From: Durusdinium trenchii
Taxonomy: Eukaryota > Sar > Dinophyceae > Suessiales > Symbiodiniaceae
DNA length: 64,000 nt
Reading direction: 5' to 3'
NCBI GenBank assembly: GCA_963970005.1
Contig: CAXAMN010021740.1
Location: 616,337-680,336 of the forward strand
In this document: positions 53,701 through 63,196 of the stretch, piece by piece
Layout: every line of letters starts with the position of its first letter
Position numbering within the stretch: position 1 is the first letter of the stretch
The notes under the pieces: model-generated
Told to the model about the DNA's origin: nothing
What the model saw: the letters and a program-made list of their open reading frames with translations, nothing else
Databases searched by the model: none
Program-made: the position numbers and the translations under genes

Positions 53701-54183
53701 CACATGAAAACATGGAAGCATCAGCTTGAGAGGCCCAAGCCCGGATAACAATTCTATTTTTTTTATCTGAGCAGTGTGAGTGATAAGTGAGAAGTACACA
53801 CACACATATATATATATATATATCGAGCTTTTCCAATCTTCCAAATCCTTTGATCGATGTGGAGGCAGATGATCTGCACAAGAGCTATGTGGCCAGACCT
53901 GTGGGCAATCTGGTGCTCAAGGGCCGCAAATCGCCCACCAAGGCAGGAGCTTTGTGGACCAGATTAGCACGAGCAGCATGGGGGGCCACAATCATCCACA
54001 ATCGCCAATCTGCGAGTTGCGGTTCGAAGTTGCGCTCCATCGTTCTCACTCTCACAGCAACGCTCGTCTGGCTGGCCAGGTCTGGGAGGTGTGTGCCCGG
54101 CGATGCGCAGCACAACAGACCTTGGCGAAAACCTACGACGCTCACAGGCGAGGCTTGGAGTGGAGGGAGGAATTCAATGGAAT
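47790..54183 (+). CDS. receptor-type class III adenylate/guanylate cyclase, multi-exon
   Basis: Exons in order: 47790-47896, membrane helix KVCLIVLGVMGVVILLDA; 48051-48159, external segment LDHLASSMTQSGLPDRTLPP; 49636-49737, second helix SEVYTLIVVVLMVIFALAFM (GC donor); 49809-49922, MLHPLWNILDDMASLRSLEA; 50396-50470, MRAALRNWAKYVPPYLLKSL; 52287-52369, DIDRFKEMCRESTPKEVLAI (first metal Asp); 52623-52679, NAIEAQAGTLLEFVGDE (second metal Asp); 52820-52888, VLAVFNAPNEVDDHEEHAVA; 53156-53250, VRMRCGVHSGKVLVGNIGS; 53494-53614, YGVLGDSVNVAARLKSLN (catalytic Asn and Arg kept); 53865-53942, YVARPVGNLVLKGRKSPTK; 54080-54183, VWEVCARRCAAQQ. The enzyme would make cyclic AMP or GMP in the cytoplasm under control of an external sensor; which nucleotide cannot be told. 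Introns are mostly GC-AG. Missing: the exon with the FC before DI, and some external exons. Right end approximate. Confidence 0.85.
51113..51166. repeat. CAACGCCCTGTCCGG direct repeat and hairpin
   Basis: CAACGCCCTGTCCGGSCC occurs twice 29 bp apart. The second copy lies between CTTATCA and TGATAAG, forming a 7-bp stem. Confidence 0.7.
51343..51512. repeat. GGCATCCGGCACC word repeats
   Basis: GGCATCC(G/C)GCACCCGGCAT variants at 51345-51365 and 51477-51505. Short and degenerate, inside a cyclase intron. Confidence 0.55.
51938..52016 (-). repeat. TAGTAGC-type modular repeat array
   Basis: On the minus strand CTTCTTGTTACTACTAGTAA, GGCACTTGTTACTACTAGCG, ATGCACCTGTTACTAATAGC, GTTCTTGCTACTAATG. 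Same vocabulary as 31617-31733; located in a cyclase intron. Confidence 0.75.
53797..53823. repeat. CA/TA microsatellite
   Basis: (CA)5(TA)9 in the intron before the penultimate cyclase exon. Confidence 0.85.
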
Positions 54184-57110
54184 TCACCGCAATGGAACGA
54201 ACGTTCCGTGCCGAACTGGCCAAAGTGAAAGTCGTGACTTGCAAGAATCGTCTAATGTGTGTTCTGTTGGCTGGGAATCAAGCCTAACACGTCGAACAAC
54301 GGAGATGCAGCAGGCATGGATGTTCAATTACAGCGTAGAAGGGACCGCAAACACAATCAAACACGTCTCTCTGACTTTCGTCACTGCATTCACACACACA
54401 TTTTTTTCACAGGTCACTGCCCACCTATCCGATCTCCTATCAGTGAGTTGCTTTCTACTTGAGAACCTCTAGCATTCAAACGAGCAGCTTGTAGTCAGGG
54501 CCCATTCTACGATCGAAAAAAGAAAAAGTGGCCCAGGCGGGCTTTCGAGCTCTTTATGGACAGACGTTTTGGTGAAGCACGGCCGTTGCTGGCTGAGGTT
54601 GGGAGTTGGGAAGGCTTTGCAACAGTATCTTTTTGTAGTCCAGTCCGTAGCCCTTTCAAATAATATTGACACGGCTTAGCAGTAGCAGCTTTCTTTGGTT
54701 CGTTTGTCCCAATGATTCTTGGCATTTGGAAGTTCTATTCTACTCACCGAAATGGCAATGCAAATGGGCAGTCTTGGCGTAGGTCATGCCAGGACCAAGG
54801 TTGATTTCAAGCTCCCTAGCTGCTCCTCAAACCAACAAACTCACAAACAACATTTGGAGGCGCATTTCTAGCGCCTGCTAGGTCTGCCGCAGCCTCCGTG
54901 GGCGCTCAAGCAGCGTTGATGATGACAAAGCCGATGATATTCCTTCAAAACATTTGCTTGATCTATGTGATCTCTGGACTGTTTTATGCGGGAGTGACTG
55001 ATCAGTGTTTGGTGAATGACGAGTCTGAATCCACTTTGAAGCAATGTGGCCTGATATAGCATGACGACGACGCAGCTGGGGCCATTTTTCTTTCCTGACT
55101 CAAGGAGGGCTATTCTTTTGGGTTTGGATTTTTTAGGGGTTTGTTTTGCTTATTTTGCCTTCCTGCTTCTGGTTGTGTTTCTTGCTTTTCATTTTCATTG
55201 CTTTTCAATTCCTTTTCATTGCTTCTCTGTGATTTCTTTCGCCCTTTTACGTTTGCTTTCTAATTATGACATTTGATGCGGTCCGGCTTTTCAAGCCTTG
55301 AGTCTGGCTTGTTCTTTTGCTTCGGCGTTCTATGCTTTTCCCACAACTGTTGTTCTGTTCTTGGCTTTGGTTGCTTCTGTGGGTTTTGTACTTTCCTTGC
55401 GTTACTTGGTGCTGTGTGTGCTATTGGGGGGGAGCCGCTCACCACGAAATCTGCACATATTCCTTTTCCTGGCCTACCACAAAATCTGATTTTTTACAAA
55501 AACACAGCACTAGCTCACACGTCCAATGGTGAATACTAGCAGGCTGCGCCGTCCAATGCAAAGGCTTCGAGGCTATGTTGCTTTTGCGAGGCCGAAGCCA
55601 ATATATATTGGCTAGGGGGATGTTTTTCATTGGTAGATAGTAACGCGTTTGTAAACTACAAGCGGGTCATTTCTTGATGCAAGTCAACCCCTTTGTTTGT
55701 TTTCCGACCTCAGGATATCCCTGAAAGCATCTGAAAGCTACTATAAACATCTATGGGTAGAGGTGTCAGTTACTTCGATGCCCGTCAATCAGTTACTTCA
55801 AAAGCGACAACTACAACTGTTTCTTCGGTATAGGAACGTCGAGGGGGAACCCTCTCTTGGTGGATTGGTGGAAGTCGCGCTCTGGAACGGAGGCGTCATG
55901 TCCCTCTCGATAAAAAGGACTATAGTCGATCTGTATAATATACATTTTTTAGGAAGAAATTGGAATACTCCGGAGTACCCATATTCTTCTTGAAATGAAC
56001 CTGGAAGGCTGCCCAAACAATTTTCAATTAGAAGATCAACAAATCCCAAAGGCAAAACTAGACAACACACGTCAACAAACTAGAGTAAAGGAGGACCACT
56101 GGCAATGACACACTTTGCATTTCTTCTTGTTGAACTGTGTGACAACTATTGAATTGTTTAAGCAGTTTTTATCACGTCCTGCAATAGTTCTATTACCACA
56201 GTATGTTCTATTTGATACACCCACTCATTTTCTGTTTGATTCTTGACCGAAATTGGCAGTGGCAGGCATCAGAAAAAGCAGAGCAACTCAAAGTTGTTGC
56301 AGTTTCTTTACAAGAAGACGCTAGATGAACCAATACAAAAGGTACGATGTGCACGTACCTGAATGCGCGACAGAGATTAACAGAGTGAGGGTTAGTAATG
56401 TGTCACCTCAGCATATAGATGCCCCAATGTCCCGATGCTTCACAGTTCTTTCCAGCCCGGTCCCTGTTGAGATGTGAGACCTTCCAAGGATAAGTTCATC
56501 CGCGAGCCACCGCCACTGGACTGGGATGGCTCCGAGTCGATGACCAAGAAGTAGCGACTCAGCTGCATGTTGGGGTCTTATGTACGACTGGCCGCACGCA
56601 GATTAAGGGGTGTCAACCTGCCATGTTTTTGGTGAGGGAGATGCTATGACTCACAGCCAAATCAGACTTTGCAGAGCCTTCCACAACGACCATCAGGCAG
56701 GATATCATTGGCCGCCAATTCATTGGCCCAATCCCGAGGCCATTGTCGACACCGGACACCGCCCGGCCGAACAGTGCACTGTGTGAAATGGAAGGCTGCA
56801 CGGCATGCGCCGAGGGCATGACGTAGTGGCAAAACAGCTACGCAAATCTATGAGGTTCATTTAAAACATCTTAATACCAAACTAAATCATCAACAGGAAC
56901 TTTCTGTCATTGTTGCTTGTTGTAGAGGCTATGTCCAGGGTCCAGGTTAGCCGGTTAGCCTGTCATGCCCGTGCTTCCCAATCTGACAGTGAGTCATTTG
57001 AAATTCGCACCAGTGCAAGGGCAGCTCCGCTAATTTCATACCAATATCCATCATTTGAGCTGCCGAACGGCACTCAAAATTTCCTATTTATGCCACGAAA
57101 ACTTCTCCAG
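54184..57110. other. spacer, no confident gene
   Basis: 55080-55430 is T/C-rich with repeated CTTTTCATTGCTT words and has no credible coding. The rest has scattered stops in all frames. Confidence 0.5.
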
Positions 57111-57270
57111 AGAGAGAGGCTTTCGATCAAGTGCGGGCACCAGACACGCAGCTTGCATGTGTACAAAATCATGTGCAGGAGTTGCCTCCAGACTTCACTG
57201 CAAGAATGGTGTTGGATCCCACCATGTCATCAAATGTCCCTATGCGTCGGTTCACTGTGTTGTATTCAGG
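57111..57270 (+). CDS. candidate exon, unknown protein
   Basis: After TTCTCCAG the frame reads REAFDQVRAPDTQLACVQNH, VQELPPDFTARMVLDPTMSS and NVPMRRFTV. It has good composition in one frame, while another frame is Cys-rich, so the choice is not certain. Confidence 0.4.
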
Positions 57271-58474
57271 TTGTAATTACTCCATTTGTTGGTTCAGACA
57301 CGACGTGTCGAGCTTAGTCGGTTCAGTGGCATGAGCGGTCTGAAGTCGAATTTGAATAGAGCTCAGGGCTTCTTTGATCCAACAGGTCATTGAAGAGAAG
57401 TGGAGAAAAAGGCTCGCCAGTTTAAGTGTGGTGAGGGCCATAGGCCTGTGCCGTCTATAGGAATGTCTCAACATGGGGTGTTTTTTGAGCAACAGTCACC
57501 GAGGAAGGCCGGAGCGAGCAAATTTCGACTTTCTCTGGCACTTTGTGGCTAGCCTTCTGACTGTTTGATCAATCGTTCATTCATTACCAAAGTGTCCGGC
57601 TTGAGCCGTAGCAGTGCCTTGAATCACGGAGTGACAGCCAAGCAGCGCGTGCGCAACAGGATAGGCTACAATCATGGGAGATTTGTCACACACTATCACA
57701 GTATCCATCATCCAAGCCATGCAAATTCATCAAAGAGAGAATCACTTTTGCAACATGTGGCTGAAGTTCGAGTGGAACACTTCAACACAAGAGTAAATCG
57801 CCATCTTTCTGGACGAAAAACACCTTCAGTGCATTGAGTCAGCTGAAGGGAGCAAACTGAAAGCTCGCGCAATGACACAGCTGACGCTTGCAAGACAAGC
57901 CATGACGATGCAGTGATACAGCTGACGCACTGGGCCGGCAGATGAGGCGCAAGACAAGCCATAAGGACCACAAGGAGGTATGTTTTACACAGCTTGGGCA
58001 TGTTGGCCCGGTAAAAGCCCACACATTTCCCCGAAAAACCACTGGGAGGGGTCATCAGGATTCACCAGGTGACGGTGACCACCTTTGATCGCTGTTGTCT
58101 CGTTTTGTGTCCCGGTTTGTCTCCATCTCTCAGATTATGATCATTTTAATAGTGAGACTTTGTGGGTGTCACCTGGTTGTCGCTGAGCCCATCACCTAAC
58201 GCTTTTATGCGGAACCGCCAGCGTTGCGGCTCAAGATTCCGCAGCCTGCGGCACAGTCGGTGAGGCCCTCACTGCCTTAGACTCTGACCGCAGTTCTTGA
58301 GAAGGTCGGCCCTGGTGAACGCTGGGACGTTGATGAGACGCAACGCAGAGCCAGCCTCATGCTACAGCTGAGGATGTCAGTTTCTGCAATGACTTGGATC
58401 CTTTGTTCGTAGCAGAATCGTAGGCTTAAACTTGACTTGACGTTGCGTTGCGCCTGCAGAATTCTTGACAGGCC
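57271..58474. other. spacer upstream of the RRM gene
   Basis: No recognisable exon. It probably contains the 5' region of the RRM gene. No TATA box is expected in dinoflagellates, and none is evident. Confidence 0.45.
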
Positions 58475-59750
58475 ATGTCTGAAAGGGTCTTCGTCCGCGG
58501 CTTTGATTATGGCACATCCGAAGATGCCATAAAGGCGCATTTTGAACAGGCGCGGGGGGAATGAAGGTCCGCATCTCAACGGAAAGTCAAGGGGCTATGC
58601 CGAACTATGCGATCCTCGGTTGAGAGTTCTCTCAGTCTCAGCAGTTCTTGATGCAAATGGCCTGATGTCCAAGCTGGTACTCTCAGTCAGTCAGAGTTTT
58701 CTCGCTGGTGCTCTTTCTCACTGTAGGCTGGGCCGGTGGCCACGGTGGAACTTTGGGGCAAAGGCCGGGCAACCAGGGTGGCGACAAGTCGTCGGGGTGA
58801 GAATTGGAAGATGATCAGCTAGAGTAAAGTTCAGATGAACGAAGCAAGCTTCAAATCTCATTAATAATTGCAACACTTACAAGTATTCGAGTTTAGTAGG
58901 CATGTATATAGAAACCACTCCGATCAAGTGATAAAAGCTGTATAGTTGACATGTGTTGGCTTCATTGGGCTGAGTGCTTTGGACCTCAGTTCTCCATTTG
59001 AAACCTCTTCAGGAGCAGCGGTGGTCACCTACGACAGTTCTGAGTCGGCACAAGCTGCTGTGAAATTGGATCGGAGCATTATCTCCGGGAATAGTCGCTT
59101 TGTGGAGTCCTTCCTGCAGAGTGGCAGGGATAGGATGTGGGGCAGGGGGGTCCCATTTTTGGGTGAGACAGGGCCGGGGAGGAACTGGTTGGTGGTTGGA
59201 AGATGTTGGAATGAGTTATATATTCAAACCAGTCCCTCCCCAAACATTGTTTGGTATTCCAACATGTTGCATGTATTTGCTGTTTTACGTTCCAAGGGGT
59301 GAGATTCAAGGCTTGAGACCCTCAAGTTCGCTTTTCCGTTCCGATCGCAGTTTTCATGGGCCAGGGAGCCAGGGATTCGCATCGGAAACCGTTAGGGCTT
59401 GTATGCCTGCTGTTTGGCGTCAGATGTCAGAATGCTAAGCTGCAAATTCGCTGAGACGAGTTTGATCCGACTTTTGAAGGTGAGGTCGGTCCGGAACCGG
59501 TTCAGCTCCACTCGGCCAAGGAGGTGAAGGTGGATGAGGATCCGCAGCTGGGCTTGGTCAGAGAACCACCCTACGTCGCGATTGAATCGTCTCAAACAAT
59601 CGACCATCGACGACCGCAATAGACTGTTGTGCACCAACATGCTGCGTTTGGTCCATCGCAACGCGCTCCTGTTTGGCCAAGGAAGTCCAGCCGGTGCAGA
59701 GTCTTTGTTCGGGGCTTTGATTTTGGAACAACTGACGAGCAGTGTCTTGC
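58475..59750 (+). CDS. RRM RNA-binding protein, dinoflagellate type
   Basis: Exon 1 (58475-58549, ATG start) reads MSERVFVRGFDYGTSEDAIK then AHFEQ and ends CAG|GC. Exon 2 (58726-58762) reads AGPVATVELWGK and ends AAAG|GC. Exon 3 (from 59013) reads GAAVVTYDSSESAQAAVKLD then RSIISGNSRFV. Joined in phase they make one full RRM: RNP2 is VFVRGF and RNP1 is GAAVVTY. An acidic exon at about 59464-59590 follows (FEGEVGPEPVQLHSAKEVKV). Then the start of a second RRM, RVFVRGFDFGTTDEQ, is at 59699-59743. The rest of RRM2 was not found before the retroelement at 60120, so the gene is either truncated or continues in exons I cannot see. Probable role: RNA processing or translation control. The right end is where recognition stops. 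Confidence 0.8.
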
Positions 59751-59788
59751 ATGAAATTTCCAGGCACGTGACCTGGTCGTCAAATGTA

Positions 59789-59806
59789 TCTATATATATA
59801 TATATA
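59789..59806. repeat. TA microsatellite
   Basis: (TA)n followed by further TGTATA words up to 59930, just after the second RRM start. Confidence 0.8.
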
Positions 59807-60146
59807 AATGTCAAGAGTCCATTGTATAACATATCTGTATGTATAATGTATACACATGCATTTATGGTTATATAAGGTTTATGCATATATACATATACAC
59901 TTATACATGCGTGTATATGTATATGTATGCGCACACGCACAAGGAGATTTATATGGTACCCCCCACCCCCCCAAAAAAATAAACCTATGTTCACCTGACT
60001 TTTGCTGGTATTTGCAATATTTTGTGTCTATTTTTGGCGGCCTTTTGGACCTTAGTTTTTTGGGTACCATATGTACCTACGCCCCCGTGGGTTAAGAACC
60101 TTGACACGTTTTCTGGTCCCTTAGCTTTTCGGCTTACAGGAGGTTC

Positions 60147-61022
60147 ATGCGGTGCAGTGCCTGTCACCTCTTCGACGGGGCACCGACTTGTCAGGTGTGC
60201 AGGACACTGCGCCGGATCAAGGAGCTGATCGAGGGCAATCTCCTCCTGAGACAGCAGGAGAACTCGGTTGTCTCGGTTCTCCGCAACTGTGCGGGAGCGC
60301 TCACCGATCTTGCGGAGGAGGCAGCTCCTGTGTCGGCCAGGGAGCTTCGTGAGAGTGGGCCTACAGGTGAGTCGAAGGAGGCAGTTGACGGGGAGCCTTT
60401 GGCCCCTAAGAGTTGCGAGAAAGAGGAGAACGAGAAGCCGATTGAAGTGAAGAAGGAGGACCAGGCCAATCAGCAGGTGGAGAAGGAGCCCTTGGTGACA
60501 GTCCCTGCTCCAGGTGTGCTTGAGAAGGACAAGAAGGAGCATCCTGAAGAGAAGCCCAAGAGAAGAAGGAAGCACAGGTCGACTACAGGTACAAAGAAGG
60601 AAGGCAAGAAGCCTCGCAGAGAGAAGAAAAAGAAAAAGGAGGACGAGCCCAAAGCAGTAGCAGTTGAGCAGGAAGCGAGGCCCATCCTTGCAAAGAACTC
60701 ACTTGCCAGGGGTTCCGACCCCACCCCACAGGATCTTGAGCGAGATCCTGCACGATACGGACTACGGCCGGCTGTTTGGGGAACGGTCGCCAAACATTTC
60801 AAGCCACCATTGCCGCCACCACCGCCCGCTCCTAGGTACCCATCTGAGCCAGATCACCCCCCGCCTCATTACGAGGCTGGTTCATCATCTCGGGAGCGAG
60901 GTGAGTGGAGGAGACCAAGGACAAGATCGCCGAGGAGAAGGGAGGCAGAACCCCGCAGACGGGGAACGAAGGGAGTCAAACATCGTGAACAAGGCCGCTT
61001 TTGGCCTCACCGCCGCTATTAG
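60147..61022 (+). CDS. retroelement ORF1 N-terminal part
   Basis: 292 codons from ATG 60147 to TAG 61020. The start MRCSACHLFDGAPTCQVCRT has two CxxC pairs, likely a zinc site. Glu/Lys-rich coiled-coil sequence follows, then very basic stretches (KPRREKKKKKEDE), a Pro run (PPLPPPPPAPR) and an Arg/Ser tail (RRPRTRSPRRREAEPRRRG). It is probably a nucleic-acid-binding structural protein. The coding sequence may start a little upstream, after CTTACAG|G. Confidence 0.7.
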   Translation: MRCSACHLFDGAPTCQVCRTLRRIKELIEGNLLLRQQENSVVSVLRNCAGALTDLAEEAAPVSARELRESGPTGESKEAVDGEPLAPKSCEKEENEKPIEVKKEDQANQQVEKEPLVTVPAPGVLEKDKKEHPEEKPKRRRKHRSTTGTKKEGKKPRREKKKKKEDEPKAVAVEQEARPILAKNSLARGSDPTPQDLERDPARYGLRPAVWGTVAKHFKPPLPPPPPAPRYPSEPDHPPPHYEAGSSSRERGEWRRPRTRSPRRREAEPRRRGTKGVKHREQGRFWPHRRY

Positions 61023-61027
61023 AAGCA

Positions 61028-61198
61028 ATGCCGCCGAAGGCCAAGGCCAAGGCAAAAGTGAGAGCGATGAGAGCGGCGCCAAAGAGGAGAGGTGCATTGC
61101 GTCGACCAGCCCATGGAGGACCAGTCGATCCAGCTCCTGGGGACCGGGAGCTGTGGCGCAGGGGAGAGATTGCTCAGCTGAATCGGCTAGGAGTCTAG
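61028..61198 (+). CDS. retroelement ORF, short basic segment
   Basis: It starts five bases after the preceding stop, MPPKAKAKAKVRAMRAAPKR, and runs to TAG 61196. In related elements such a PKAKAK segment leads into the region that here begins at 61201 in another frame. The break coincides with a triple GGAGTC(T/G) repeat (61189-61212) that probably slipped. Confidence 0.6.
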   Translation: MPPKAKAKAKVRAMRAAPKRRGALRRPAHGGPVDPAPGDRELWRRGEIAQLNRLGV

Positions 61199-61200
61199 GA

Positions 61201-62275
61201 GTCGAGGAGTTGACAGTGGGGACCAGGGTGGTGTGTCCAGAGGCCTCATACTTCGGTGCGGCCTGCCAGGTCGCAGGGAGGACCCGTGGGGTGGACGTTC
61301 AAGACACGGGAATCCACTACACTCTGCAGTTGACAGGAACAACCTCGGAGAGCCTTCTACGTCATCACTCCGGTCACCCCGACATGGAGCGGCGTGTGCG
61401 CCGGTGCGAGGAGGCTTGCACTGGGGATCGGACATCGGAGGACCTCATCCATGTGAAGAAGATCCGCAAGCTTGTGAGGGAGGAAGGCGAAGAAGGCTGG
61501 ACAAGAAACTTGGAGAAAGTCGAACCAGCAGAGGACGAGCTAGCGGCTTTGAGGGCTCGAGGAGAAGATCTAGATCGTCCGGCGGTGCCCGGGCGGTCAG
61601 ACAAAGGAGAAAAAAGAGAAAAAGAAAAGAAGAAGGAGAAAAGCCACAGCCGGGGGAAGAGGTCCAAGAAGAGCAAGAAGGACAAAATGAAAAAGAAGCA
61701 TCGGTCGAGGAGCCCGTCTCGAGCTGCAGAGAAAGGCAGGACCTCAAAGGAGGAGAAGGTGAAGAAGGCCACATCGACATCGAGCTCGAGCAGTCGTTCA
61801 GTACAGCTCAACGGGAAGAGGCCCCGGGGAGCGGCAACGAACACCCCAGAAGCCCTCTTCAGTGGCACGGGACTGGACCCTTGCGAGAGGGTTCGGCGGC
61901 GTGTGATGCGCCTCGCAAAGAAAGCAGTGAAAAAGAAATCCAAGGACAAATCATCGTCCAACTCCCGGAGCAGCTCGACCGACGACTCTCCCAGCGGCCT
62001 GGAGGAGATGGAGACAGCGTTGTTCGAAGGGGAGAACCGGGTTCAGCGGGTTGCAGACCTGTGTCCGGGGGCCTTGAGCGCACAGGCTCTGGCCTCTATG
62101 AAGGGAAGCTTGTTGCAGGAGATCGGCGCCGAGAACACGAAGGGAGAGTTGAAGCCGATTGCATTGATGTACCATCGTCAACAGTTGGCCCGCAAGGCCA
62201 GTGGGCCGGTTCTGCGAGAGTTGTTGACGCTGGCTCTCTCGATAGATCATCTATTGAGGGGGGCGCCCGGCTCGA
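61201..62275 (+). CDS. retroelement ORF, central conserved region
   Basis: Sense frame: VEELTVGTRVVCPEASYFGA, a small beta-rich part (DTGIHYTLQLTGTTSESLLR), EDLIHVKKIRKLVREEGEEG, a Lys/Ser-rich hinge, then LFSGTGLDPCERVRRRVMRL and LCPGALSAQALASMKGSLLQ. The element family normally keeps these blocks in one protein. Overlapping long frames on both strands are shadows caused by the GC-rich, Lys/Glu-rich codons. The frame becomes nonsense after DHLLRGAPG near 62275. Confidence 0.7.
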
Positions 62276-62584
62276 GCATGCGACACACTTCTCCAACGAA
62301 TGAAGGCAATAGAGTCTGTGCTGCTAGGGGCGCATTGGAGCGTCGCGCAGCGCTTAGAAGTTGCACCGACCGACTCCCTGGCCATGGCAGGGAGAGAGGA
62401 GATGGTGACCGCTCAACGTGCTGCCTACGAAGAGTCGAAGACCCGGCAGTTGGCCGCACTTCCAGATGGGCGCCCGAAGGGAAAGAACTCCAGCAAGGGC
62501 AAGGAGGATTCCAAGCCAAAGGGCAAGGGGAAGTCAAGTGGCAAGGACAAAGGTCGGCAGAAGGAGGAGACGGCTTCGAAGTGA
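62276..62584 (+). CDS. retroelement ORF, C-terminal end of the first protein
   Basis: It continues one frame on: CDTLLQRMKAIESVLLGAHW, SVAQRLEVAPTDSLAMAGRE, then a Lys/Gly-rich tail (GKNSSKGKEDSKPKGKGKSS) to TGA 62582. The join to the previous segment needs a one-base shift near 62275. Confidence 0.7.
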   Translation, partial: ACDTLLQRMKAIESVLLGAHWSVAQRLEVAPTDSLAMAGREEMVTAQRAAYEESKTRQLAALPDGRPKGKNSSKGKEDSKPKGKGKSSGKDKGRQKEETASK

Positions 62585-62657
62585 GCTCCTGTAGGCGGGA
62601 GCTAGCATTGGGTGAAACTATGATGGCTATGAGGGCAGCTCATGGGACCAGAGCGAG

Positions 62658-63196
62658 GTGCCTGGGCGTGAGCGGGGTCCCCCGTTGGATGGCGAGTTGG
62701 ACATGCCGGCGGCCGGAGTAGATCGGTCAGCCGATGAGGCTCCCTCGTGGAGAGCCGCTTCAACCAATTTTCCACCATGCCCTCCGCGCTTTGAAGTCGT
62801 TGAGGGGCAAGGACCGCCACTGATGGCTCGTCCGCTGTCAGGCGAAAAAGACACTTTTTGCATGGGAGCTCAGGGGCATGAGATTTCGTCGTTGGGTTCG
62901 ATCGTTCTTCAACAACTCCTGGAGGTATTACCACTTCGCAGCAAGCTCACGGGTGTGGACTCCCCTTCCGATTTGTTTCCACTACCCACCTCCAGGGATC
63001 GTTTTGAGGGACTTTGGCCCGACAAGAGTCCAAGGGTTTTGGATTGGATGGTGTGCATGGTGACTTCGCTGAATTGCTATTGGGGGTCGTGTTTTGGGGT
63101 CGACCGTGACTTCTCCGACACACAAGTGATGGTGCTGAACCGCCTAGTTCTGGAGGTTGAACGGTTTTGTGATTTGGGACTCCGCACTGTTGTAAG
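62658..63196 (+). CDS. retroelement second protein, upstream of RT
   Basis: The frame contains the blocks HEISSLGSIVLQQLLEVLPL, RVLDWMVCMVTSLNCYWGSC and VMVLNRLVLEVERFCDLG, typical of the region before the RT in this family. The true start was not determined; ATG 62658 is one possibility. Coding sense leaves this frame at about 63197. Confidence 0.65.

Noticed and set aside
59392..59994. 200-codon minus-strand frame
   Set aside because: It is antisense to the acidic exon and the second RRM start, which are recognisable on the + strand. Its N-terminal part is microsatellite-derived.
61233..62303. 356-codon frame inside the 60-64 kb element
   Set aside because: Shadow of the frame with the conserved family blocks. 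It stays open because of the Lys/Glu-rich codons.
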